This document shows positions 1 through 7,231 of a stretch of 64,000 nt of DNA, piece by piece. Origin of the DNA: JBEHWX01 sp048498995 (GTDB taxonomy: Bacteria > Bacteroidota > Ignavibacteria > OLB7). Location of the stretch: contig JBEHWX010000019.1 of the NCBI GenBank assembly GCA_048498995.1, forward strand, positions 1-64,000, given 5' to 3'. The notes under the pieces were generated by a model that was not told the origin of the DNA, ran no database searches, and saw only the letters and a program-made list of their open reading frames with translations. Position 1 is the stretch's first letter; every line of letters starts with the position of its first letter. Position numbers and translations under genes: made by a program.

Positions 1-42
1 GGGAAGACGAGCGCGCTAAAAATCTATGTTCTGTACGTGCGT

Positions 43-202
43 CCCCCAGTGGCCGCCCCGCCTGGTGCGACGGAAATGCGCGCGCTGAAGATGCGCGCTG
101 TACGGGCGGCCCCCAGTGGCCGCCCCACCCGGTGCAATGGAAGAGCGCACGCTGAAGACGTGCGCCTACCACAAGCGCCTACCACAAGCGCCTACCACAA
201 GC
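43..202. repeat. Direct repeats upstream end of window
   Basis: Two imperfect copies of a roughly 60-bp block start at 43 and 110 (period 67), both opening with cccccagtggccgcccc. They are followed by three exact tandem copies of the 13-mer gcctaccacaagc at 164-176, 177-189 and 190-202. No convincing gene covers this stretch; the next gene ends at 219 on the minus strand, so the repeats lie just downstream of its stop codon. Confidence 0.85.
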
Positions 203-218
203 GCCGGCTACGGCTACC

Positions 219-1694
219 TCATCTCCCCCACCGCTCGCGGAGGGAGTGCCAGCCGACCAGGCCGAACCCGAAGGCGAAGCTGAGCTGCAGCGGCAGCGCC
301 GCCAGCTCCACGTGACGGATGGAGGCTACCACCCCCACCATGAAGTAGAGCGCCAGCGCCATCTCCGCCATCGACTGCGCGCCGATGCGCCGCCGCGCCG
401 CCGGGCGCGCGTACGGACTCCGCGTCCAGGCACGATCGCCGCGTCCGCGCACCGCGTACTTCGGCGTCCTCCGGAACTCGCTCCGGTGGCCGAGGAGCGC
501 CTCGATGGCGCCGCGCGTGTTGTTGACGGCCAGTCCGATCGTGCCGGCCACCATCGCCGGATAGAAGAGCATCCGCCGACGCCAGTCGCTCCGGAGATCG
601 CGCTGCGCGAAGAGATGAAAGAGAAACGTGGAGACCGAGGAGATGGCGAAGAGCGAGAGCAGATCGAAGACGCCCCCGAGCTCCGGGTGCCCGATCTTCA
701 CGAACAGGACCGGCACGCTGAGAAGCGCGGTCATCAGCGCGCAGGGGAACACGAGGTTCGAGCCGAGGTGGAGCGTTGCATGCAGCTTCACGCGGAGCGG
801 AAGCTCGGCCCGCCAGAGGGAGCCGAGGTGCTTCCTCGCCGTCTCGATCGCCCCCTTGGTCCACCGGAACTGCTGCGACTTCAGGCCGTTGATCTCCACC
901 GGCAGCTCGGCCGGCACCGCCAGCTCGTTCAGGTAGAGGAAGCGCCAGCCGCGGAGCTGCGCCCTGTAGGAGAGATCCAGATCCTCGGTGAGCGTGTCCG
1001 ACTGCCAGTTGCCCGCCTCCTCGATGCAGCGGCGGCGCCACACGCCGGCCGTGCCGTTGAAGTTGATGAAGAGAGCGCTCCGGTTGCGCACCTGCTGCTC
1101 CATGGCGAAGTGCGCGTCGAGCGCCAGCGCCTGGATGCGCGTCAGCAGGCTGTGCTCGTCGTTCAGATGCTCCCAGCGCGCCTGCACCATCCCGATCCCC
1201 GCGTCGAGCGCCAGATGCGGCACGGTGCGGAGGAGAAAATCGGGACCGGGAAGGAAGTCAGCGTCGAAGATGGCGATCAGCTCGCCGGTGGCCGACTCCA
1301 GCCCCGCCCGGAGCGCGCCGGCCTTGAAGCCGCTCCGCTCCTCGCGGCGCAGATGCTCGATCGGCATGCCCGCCTCGCGCCACGCCGCCACGATCCCGGC
1401 CACGAGCTCCGAGGTCTCGTCGGTGGAATCGTCGAGCACCTGGATCTGAAGGCGCTCGCGCGGATAGTCGAGCGCGCAGACCGCGTCGATCAGGCGCCGG
1501 GCCACGTGGCGCTCGTTGTAGATCGGAAGCTGAACGGAGACGGCGGGAATCGTCGGGAGCTGGTCGAGAGGAAGTGGAAGCGGGTCGCGGGAGCGGGACC
1601 GGAGATAGCCGATAACCATGGCAAGCCCGTACAGCCCCTGCACGAAGAGGACGAGGAGCGGGAGGACATAGAGTGCCAGTAGGAGACCTGCCAT
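219..1694 (-). CDS. Cellulose-synthase-like family 2 glycosyltransferase, membrane bound
   Basis: A 491-residue inner-membrane glycosyltransferase that probably transfers a hexose from a nucleotide sugar to a growing polysaccharide or lipid at the cytoplasmic face. An N-terminal membrane segment (about residues 3-28) precedes a GT-A catalytic domain with the expected processive motifs: VLDDS (86-90), DAD (144-146), TED (236-238) and QQFRW (274-278, the Q/RxxRW motif). Several hydrophobic segments follow in the C-terminal half (about 300-400 and 440-485). The length fits CsbB/BcsA-like synthases without a PilZ domain. It lies 31 bp downstream of the lptE-like gene on the same strand, suggesting an envelope-biogenesis unit. 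The product polysaccharide cannot be told from sequence; family assignment is secure. Confidence 0.9.
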   Translation of the reverse strand: MAGLLLALYVLPLLVLFVQGLYGLAMVIGYLRSRSRDPLPLPLDQLPTIPAVSVQLPIYNERHVARRLIDAVCALDYPRERLQIQVLDDSTDETSELVAGIVAAWREAGMPIEHLRREERSGFKAGALRAGLESATGELIAIFDADFLPGPDFLLRTVPHLALDAGIGMVQARWEHLNDEHSLLTRIQALALDAHFAMEQQVRNRSALFINFNGTAGVWRRRCIEEAGNWQSDTLTEDLDLSYRAQLRGWRFLYLNELAVPAELPVEINGLKSQQFRWTKGAIETARKHLGSLWRAELPLRVKLHATLHLGSNLVFPCALMTALLSVPVLFVKIGHPELGGVFDLLSLFAISSVSTFLFHLFAQRDLRSDWRRRMLFYPAMVAGTIGLAVNNTRGAIEALLGHRSEFRRTPKYAVRGRGDRAWTRSPYARPAARRRIGAQSMAEMALALYFMVGVVASIRHVELAALPLQLSFAFGFGLVGWHSLRERWGR

Positions 1695-1725
1695 GCAGCG
1701 CCAAAGACGGAAGAAGTGTCCGGGC

Positions 1726-2250
1726 TCACCAGTCGGAGGTGACCTCGAGAAGTATCTGCGAGGTCAGCTTGTCGAGCGCGTTGCGGATCGCCTCGACACG
1801 TCCGGCCTCCCCCTGATCCACGCGGTAACTGGCGCGGCCGGTCACGTCCCGGCCATTGACGAGTGCCCGCTTCTTCACGTTGTCGGTGAAGGTCACGCGC
1901 GCGGAAATCACCATCTCGAGCACGGTCTCGTATTCCGAGGCCGAGACGTTCAGGCGTCCCTTGTCGTTGATGCTCGTGATCGTCACATCGAGTCGGGAAT
2001 CGGCGCCGGTGGGATCGACCACGCGAAGGCTGTTGTCGTCCCGGAATTTCCTGACGAGCTCGGTGGTCATGTCCTGGCGCACCGTGCCACGTCCATAGCC
2101 GCTGTTGTCCTCCACCGGAGGGATGCCGACCGTCTTCAGATGCGCCGGCACCGACTGCCCGCGGAAGGAATAGCACCCGCCGAGCCCCGCGGCCACGATC
2201 AGGCCGAGAAGGAGCATGCGTCCGGTGCGATATCGAGCGGGAACAACCAT
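1726..2250 (-). CDS. lptE: LptE-like lipoprotein (LPS assembly)
   Basis: A 174-residue lipoprotein with a basic start, a hydrophobic stretch and a lipobox ending LGGC at Cys26, followed by YSFRG, the usual opening of LptE/RlpB-type proteins in FCB bacteria. The rest is a small alpha/beta domain (VGIPPVEDNSG, then strands with SYRVDQ). LptE is the plug and partner of the LptD translocon that inserts lipopolysaccharide into the outer membrane. It follows the sigma-54 regulator and precedes the glycosyltransferase on the same strand. LptE families diverge strongly, so the gene symbol is by family resemblance and not by identity; LptD is not in the window. Confidence 0.75.
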   Translation of the reverse strand: MVVPARYRTGRMLLLGLIVAAGLGGCYSFRGQSVPAHLKTVGIPPVEDNSGYGRGTVRQDMTTELVRKFRDDNSLRVVDPTGADSRLDVTITSINDKGRLNVSASEYETVLEMVISARVTFTDNVKKRALVNGRDVTGRASYRVDQGEAGRVEAIRNALDKLTSQILLEVTSDW

Positions 2251-2330
2251 TGAAGAGAATGAAGAATGCTGAATGCTGAGCGTCCGAGTCCGCGCTGCTC
2301 CAGGGACGAACCAGATGCCGGGATCGTCTC

Positions 2331-2420
2331 TCCGGAGCGGAGATCATCTCCGGAGCGGAGATCATCTCCGGAGCGGAGATCATCTCCGGAGCGGAGATCA
2401 TCTCCGGAGCGGAGATCATC
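2331..2420. repeat. Five tandem 18-bp repeats
   Basis: Five exact consecutive copies of tccggagcggagatcatc run from 2331 to 2420, between the sigma-54 regulator (ends 2441) and the lptE-like gene (starts 2250), both on the minus strand. Each unit contains the near-palindrome ggagatcatctcc, so the array could fold back on itself in RNA or bind a dimeric protein repeatedly. The unit is a multiple of three, which creates meaningless open frames in both directions. Confidence 0.95.
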
Positions 2421-2440
2421 TCCGAAGCTCGGCCCGTCGC

Positions 2441-3619
2441 TTACTCCTCCTCGTTCAGCTTCCGGTAGAGCGTGCGCTCGCTGATGCCGAGGGCGAGCGC
2501 GGCCAGACGCCGGTTGCCGCCGTAGCGCTTCAGCGCCGCGAGAATCATCTTCCGCTCCATCGTCTCCAGGGAGAAATCGTCGAGACGCTCCAGGACGGTG
2601 TCGAGGCTGGTCTGCGGCGCCGGGAGCGCGGCACGCGAGGGGACCGGCGCCTCCATCGGGCTCGGTGCCGACATCGGCATCGGCCCCCCGGGAGCGCCGC
2701 CGGTGACGATCCGCTTCAGATCGGCCACCTCGTTCCTCAGTTCGATCAGCGCGCGATAGATCAGCTCCCGCTCCGCCTGCTCCGGCGTGCGGCCGGCAAC
2801 ATGGACGATAGCGCCGGGGTTCTCCACCGGCGCGTGGCGATCAACGTCGAGGTACTTGCGGACGGTCGTGGCGTCGATCTGCTCCCCCCGCTCCAGCGTG
2901 ATCACCAGCTCCACGAAGTTCTTCAGCTCGCGGATGTTGCCGGGCCAGGAGTATTCGATCATCAGGCGCATCGCCTCGGGGGTGAACCCGCGGTACGGGG
3001 CCTTGAGGTTGGCGGCCACCTGCGCGCCGAAGGAATCGGCCAGCGCGGGGATGTCGATCCAGCGGTCGCGCAGCGGCGGGATGCGGAGCTGCACCGAGGC
3101 GAGGCGGTAATAGAGGTCGCGGCGGAAACTGCCGCGCTCCGACTCCCGCTGAAGGTCGCGGTTGGTCGCGGCGATCACCCTGACGTCGGTCTTCCGGGTA
3201 TCGGTGCTGCCGACGCGGGTGAACTCGAAGGTCTCGAGGATGCGGAGGAGCTTGGCCTGGGTGGCCAGCGACATCTCCCCGATCTCGTCGAGGAAGATGG
3301 TGCCGTGGTCGGCCGCCTCGAACAGCCCCTTGCGCGTCTCGACCGCGCCGGTGAAGGCGCCCCGCTCGTGGCCGAAAAGCTCCGACTCCAGCAGCGCCTC
3401 CGGGATCGCCGCGCAGTTGATCGTGATCAGCCGCTGGTCGGCGCGCCGGCTCAGCCGATGAATGGCGCGCGCGAAGACTTCCTTGCCCACGCCGCTCTCG
3501 CCGATCAGCAGAACGGTGATGTCGGTGTCGGCGACCTGTCTGATGGTCTCGAAGATCTCGGCGATCTGTGGCGATCGGCCGACGATGCCGAGACCTTCCT
3601 GCGAGAGATCCTTCTCCAC
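2441..3619 (-). CDS. Sigma-54-dependent transcriptional activator without sensor domain (AAA+ and Fis HTH)
   Basis: A 392-residue bacterial enhancer-binding protein. The AAA+ domain begins almost at the N-terminus: Walker A GESGVGKE (40-47), the sigma-54-contacting loop GAFTGA (87-92, intact) and Walker B GTIFLDEIGEM (106-116). A Pro/Ala/Ser-rich linker (about 310-340) leads to a Fis-type helix-turn-helix with NRRLAALALGISERTLYRKL near the end. There is no receiver, GAF or PAS domain, so activity must be set by expression level, a partner protein as for PspF/PspA, or be constitutive. It lies upstream of the lptE-like and glycosyltransferase genes on the same strand, which makes envelope-gene control plausible. 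The family is certain; the target is unknown. Confidence 0.93.
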   Translation of the reverse strand: MEKDLSQEGLGIVGRSPQIAEIFETIRQVADTDITVLLIGESGVGKEVFARAIHRLSRRADQRLITINCAAIPEALLESELFGHERGAFTGAVETRKGLFEAADHGTIFLDEIGEMSLATQAKLLRILETFEFTRVGSTDTRKTDVRVIAATNRDLQRESERGSFRRDLYYRLASVQLRIPPLRDRWIDIPALADSFGAQVAANLKAPYRGFTPEAMRLMIEYSWPGNIRELKNFVELVITLERGEQIDATTVRKYLDVDRHAPVENPGAIVHVAGRTPEQAERELIYRALIELRNEVADLKRIVTGGAPGGPMPMSAPSPMEAPVPSRAALPAPQTSLDTVLERLDDFSLETMERKMILAALKRYGGNRRLAALALGISERTLYRKLNEEE

Positions 3620-3686
3620 GGATTGGCGTCGGTGAGATTACGGATGGAGGCCTTCCCCGCCGGGGGGCGCCCCGCCGGGGGCCGGC

Positions 3687-4094
3687 TCAGTCCTTCCGAT
3701 GCTCGGCGACCCAGCCGTTGATGTAGCCGGAGATCGCCGTGGTCGGCGCGCCGGGCGTGAACAGCTCGCCGACGCCCAGCTTCCTCAGCTCCTCGATATC
3801 CTGATCGGGAATGATGCCGCCGCCGGTCAGCAGTACGTCATCCAGACCGCGCTCGTTCATCAGCGAGCGGACCTTCGGGAAGACGGTCATGTGCGCGCCG
3901 GAGAGGATGCTGATGCCGATGACGTCCACATCCTCCTGCAGCGCCGCCTCGACGATCATCTCGGGGGTCTGACGCAGGCCGGTGTAGATCACCTCCATGC
4001 CGGCATCGCGAAGGGCCGCGGCGATCACCTTGGCGCCGCGATCGTGGCCGTCAAGTCCGGCCTTGGCGACGAGAACTCGAATCTTTCTATCCAT
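3687..4094 (-). CDS. B12-binding subunit of methylmalonyl-CoA mutase type (stand-alone)
   Basis: A 135-residue protein equal to the C-terminal cobalamin-binding domain of methylmalonyl-CoA mutase, here a separate polypeptide. The base-off/His-on signature is intact: AKAGLDGHDRG (DxHxxG) near residues 8-18, then ISILSG and LLTGGG. It would hold adenosylcobalamin for a large catalytic subunit that isomerises methylmalonyl-CoA or a related acyl-CoA. I chose the ATG at 4094 because homology begins at MDRKIRVLVAKAG; the open frame runs on upstream to 4235 but that part looks non-coding. No catalytic subunit or MeaB chaperone is nearby in the window. Confidence 0.88.
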   Translation of the reverse strand: MDRKIRVLVAKAGLDGHDRGAKVIAAALRDAGMEVIYTGLRQTPEMIVEAALQEDVDVIGISILSGAHMTVFPKVRSLMNERGLDDVLLTGGGIIPDQDIEELRKLGVGELFTPGAPTTAISGYINGWVAEHRKD

Positions 4095-4278
4095 TGTACC
4101 TGTTTGAGACTGCTGGTCTACCGCATACGAAGCCGCGAAGTTACTGAAGAGATCGCTGAATCCTGAATTCAGAATGTAGATGCCCGGCGCCGGAGGCTCC
4201 GGGAACGCTCCGCGAACGCTTCGGAACGGCACCACGCGGCCCCGCGGCAGGCTCCCCGCGAGCTCGACTCGGGGCTCC

Positions 4279-4313
4279 GCGCGGGGCTCAGCGCGGGGCT
4301 CAGCGCGGGCTCA
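4279..4313. repeat. Short tandem 12-bp repeat in intergenic gap
   Basis: Nearly three copies of gcgcggggctca lie directly at the stop codon of the permease gene (ends 4311, minus strand). The rest of the gap 4095-4310 shows no gene. Confidence 0.7.
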
Positions 4314-6920
4314 ATTCTCGATTCTCTTCAGCACGTCCACGATCCGCCGGCGGGCCGCGGCGTTGGCCGGGGCAAGGCCGGCCGCCAGCGCGGTGGCCAT
4401 CACCAGGAGCGCCGAGGTGGCCAGCACCTCCGGCGCCAGGGTGAACTGAATGGTCCAGCCGAAGGAGACCCGGTTGATCACGTAGATCAGGATCGCGCTC
4501 AGCAGCAGCCCTGCCACGATGCCGAGCAGCTCGCTGGCCAGGCCGATCAGCCCGGCCTGCACCAGCGTCATCTTCCGCACCTGATCGGCCGTGGCGCCGA
4601 TGGCGCGGAGGATGGCGATCTCCCTCCCCCGTTCCACCACGAGCGCCGCCAGCGTGTTGGCCACGCCGATCGCGGCCACCACCACCGCCACGAACTGCAG
4701 CGCGTAGGTGATGGCGAAGGTCTGGTCGAACACCGTCAGCGCCTCGTCGCGAAGCGCGCGGTTGGAGTAGACGACCAGGCTGTAGCGTCCGCCGAAGCGC
4801 CGCTCGACATCCTCCCGCACCTTCTCGAGCCGCGAGGGATCGCGCAGGTAGAGCGCCACGTTCCCCACCGAGCTGTCGGCGAAGAGCCGGGCGAAGAGGC
4901 GGTGGCGCATCATCATCGTTCCGGCGTCGCTCGTGTAGTCGTAATAGACCGCGCCGATCGTGAGCGTCCGGCGGCCGGTCGGCGTCTCCAGTTGCACCGT
5001 GTCCCCGACATCCTTCCGGAACCGGATCCCGAAGCCCTCGCTGACGGCCACCTGACCAGCGTCGAGGCGGGCCATCGCGTCGTTCCAGGAGGCGCCGCGG
5101 AAGGTCAGCGAGGCCAGATGCTCCGGCAGGTTCAGCCGCGCCCCGCTCACCTCGATCTGCCGTCCGGCGTACCCGGTCCGGATGCGCCGCACCGCGTCGA
5201 CCGCCACCAGCTCCGGATCGGCGTCCAGATAGTCGATGATCTCCCCCGGGATCGGCGACACGGCGGACACCGAAAGCCGGTTGGTGGAGAGGGTCAGATA
5301 GAGATCGGCGGTGATCGTCTGGCGGAGCCAGTAATCGACGGTCTTCCGGAAGGAGCCGATCATCGTGGAGACGCCGATCACCATGGCGATGGCGGTCATC
5401 AGCGCGGCGATCGCGGTGGAGGTGCGGCCGAGCGACTGCAACAGATAGGCGTTGGCCAGCCCTCCCTCGACGCCGAAGAGGGCGCGGACCAGCCGGCCGG
5501 CCACCCGGTTGCCGCCGCGGATGAAGACCGGCGTCAGGAGCGCCACCCCCACCAGGAGGAGCCCGGCGCTGAGGAAACCGAGGATCGGGCTCATCAGCCA
5601 CTGGCCGAGGAGCGCCGCGCCGCCGGCCAGCAGCAGCAGCGCCAGGCTGGAGCCGACGATTCTCGGATAGTTGAGCGCCACTTTCGCCTCGGCCGTCTGC
5701 AGCGAAAACGTCTCGCGAGGATGCGCGCGGGAGGCCTCGATCGCCGCCGGCAGCGCCGAGAGGACCGAGGCGGCCACGCCGAGCACTCCGCCCAGCAGCA
5801 GCGTCCGCGGATCGATCACCACATGCTCGGCCACGGTCAGGATATAGAGCGCCGTGACCGTGCGGATCACCTGCTCCACGGCGAGCCGGGAGAGGAGGAT
5901 GCCGACCGGGATGCCGATGGCCACGCCGATCAGTCCGATGGCCGCCGCCTCGGCCAGGAACAGCAGCAGGATCCGTCCCCTGGTGCCGCCGACGGCGCGG
6001 AGAATGCCGAGCTCGCGACGGCGCCGGAGCGTGTTGGTCAGCAGCGTGTTGTAGATGATGAACATCGAGACGAAGAGCGCGATGAAGGCGAGCGCGGTCA
6101 GGTTCAGGTCGAAGGAGTCGAGCATCTTCGAGGTCTGCGCCCCGCGGCTCTCAGGCTCCCTGACCACCACCCCGGGCGGAAGCTCCGACGAGAGATATTC
6201 CCCGAGGCCGGCGCGATCCTTCTCGTCGACCAGCAGATCGATCCGGTCCAGTTTCCCGACCCGTCCGAACACCTCCTGCGCCGAGGCGATATCCAGCAGG
6301 AGGAAGTTCCCCCCGAGCGCCGAGGCGGTCCCCTCCGGCCTGATGATGCCGACCACGTGGAGCGCCAGCCGCTTGCCGGCGGCGATCAGCCGGAGCGTGT
6401 CCCCGACGGCCAGATGCTCGCGGTCGGCGATCTTCCGGGTGATGATCGCCGCGCCCCGCTCCAGGAGAAAGCGGAGCCCGGCCTCGCCGAGCGGACTGCC
6501 GGCGGTATCGCGCGAGGAGACCACCGTGTAATCGCGGAAGCGCCCCTCGCTGAAGACGTCGATGCCGAAGACCAGGAGCGGGATGCCGCTGCCGGGGCGG
6601 GCGAGCTCGGCCGAATCGACCAGCTGCGCGTACTGCTCCATCACCGGCGCGGCCGCCTCCACGGCGGGACTCCGCCTGACCCGCTCCAGCAGCTTCTCGG
6701 GGAATCCGAGCCCGTCGCCGGAGGCGATCTGAAGATTCGAGCGCCCGGCCACCGCGTCGAGCGAGGTGGTGAATGCCTGGAATGCCGTGGTGTTGGCCAG
6801 CCGGATGGCGACGAACGTCGCCACGCCGATCGCGACGCCGACGATCGAGAGGAGGAGCCGCCCCCACTCCCGACGGAAATGTCGTAGTACGATCCTGTTG
6901 AACAGCGTGAAGAAGAACAC
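4311..6920 (-). CDS. FtsX-type ABC transporter permease, two MacB/FtsX domains
   Basis: An inner-membrane permease of about 869 residues. It has the duplicated architecture of large FtsX/MacB-like permeases: an N-terminal transmembrane segment (SIVGVAIGVATFVAIRLA), a periplasmic MacB-type domain, three membrane segments forming a first FtsX domain (ALAFIALFVSMFIIYNTLL onward), a second N-terminal-like helix and periplasmic domain (AIAALMTAIAMVIGV), and a second FtsX core at the C-terminus. Proteins of this shape extract lipoproteins or lipids with a separate ATPase. The start chosen is GTG at 6920, preceded by GGAG at correct spacing and followed by FFFTLFNRIVLRHF. No ABC ATPase gene is adjacent in this window, so its partner is encoded elsewhere. 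Confidence 0.88.
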   Translation of the reverse strand: MFFFTLFNRIVLRHFRREWGRLLLSIVGVAIGVATFVAIRLANTTAFQAFTTSLDAVAGRSNLQIASGDGLGFPEKLLERVRRSPAVEAAAPVMEQYAQLVDSAELARPGSGIPLLVFGIDVFSEGRFRDYTVVSSRDTAGSPLGEAGLRFLLERGAAIITRKIADREHLAVGDTLRLIAAGKRLALHVVGIIRPEGTASALGGNFLLLDIASAQEVFGRVGKLDRIDLLVDEKDRAGLGEYLSSELPPGVVVREPESRGAQTSKMLDSFDLNLTALAFIALFVSMFIIYNTLLTNTLRRRRELGILRAVGGTRGRILLLFLAEAAAIGLIGVAIGIPVGILLSRLAVEQVIRTVTALYILTVAEHVVIDPRTLLLGGVLGVAASVLSALPAAIEASRAHPRETFSLQTAEAKVALNYPRIVGSSLALLLLAGGAALLGQWLMSPILGFLSAGLLLVGVALLTPVFIRGGNRVAGRLVRALFGVEGGLANAYLLQSLGRTSTAIAALMTAIAMVIGVSTMIGSFRKTVDYWLRQTITADLYLTLSTNRLSVSAVSPIPGEIIDYLDADPELVAVDAVRRIRTGYAGRQIEVSGARLNLPEHLASLTFRGASWNDAMARLDAGQVAVSEGFGIRFRKDVGDTVQLETPTGRRTLTIGAVYYDYTSDAGTMMMRHRLFARLFADSSVGNVALYLRDPSRLEKVREDVERRFGGRYSLVVYSNRALRDEALTVFDQTFAITYALQFVAVVVAAIGVANTLAALVVERGREIAILRAIGATADQVRKMTLVQAGLIGLASELLGIVAGLLLSAILIYVINRVSFGWTIQFTLAPEVLATSALLVMATALAAGLAPANAAARRRIVDVLKRIEN

Positions 6921-7231
6921 GGGATCTCCGTTCCGATGGATCGTGCCGCGCCTCGCGCGAGGATGACGCGCGCGCGATGACGACACGGGGACTCCGGGGA
7001 TGTTGCCCCGAGCCGCATGCTCGATGCCGCGATACCCGACGCCGCGATACCCGATCGATGCGGGATGGCGGGCCGGGCATGTCGCCGAATACGACGAACG
7101 GGACGGACGTGGACGCCCATCCCGTTCGCTCGCATCATGATGGGCTTCGACGGGCTAGCCGGTTCCCGCCGAAACCCGATAGTACGAACACCGCCGGCAT
7201 CGGGAAAAGTTCCGCGGCCGGGGTGCCGCCG
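6921..7231. other. Intergenic region with 15-bp direct repeat
   Basis: A 311-bp gap between two minus-strand genes. It holds two 15-bp direct copies of gccgcgatacccgac (7026-7040 and 7041-7055, one mismatch) and the upstream region of the permease. I see no coding potential and no strong hairpin with a T tract. Confidence 0.6.

Noticed and set aside
246..1682. Long plus-strand open frame opposite the glycosyltransferase
   Set aside because: The protein is Arg/Glu/Pro-rich with no family resemblance and exactly shadows a clear minus-strand gene; long antisense frames are expected at this GC content.
2266..2484. Repeat-encoded small proteins (SPERR / MISAPE)
   Set aside because: They are simple translations of the five identical 18-bp units without start signals or conservation.
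4311..6920. Complete ABC exporter operon
   Set aside because: Only the permease is here; no ATPase or membrane-fusion protein flanks it.
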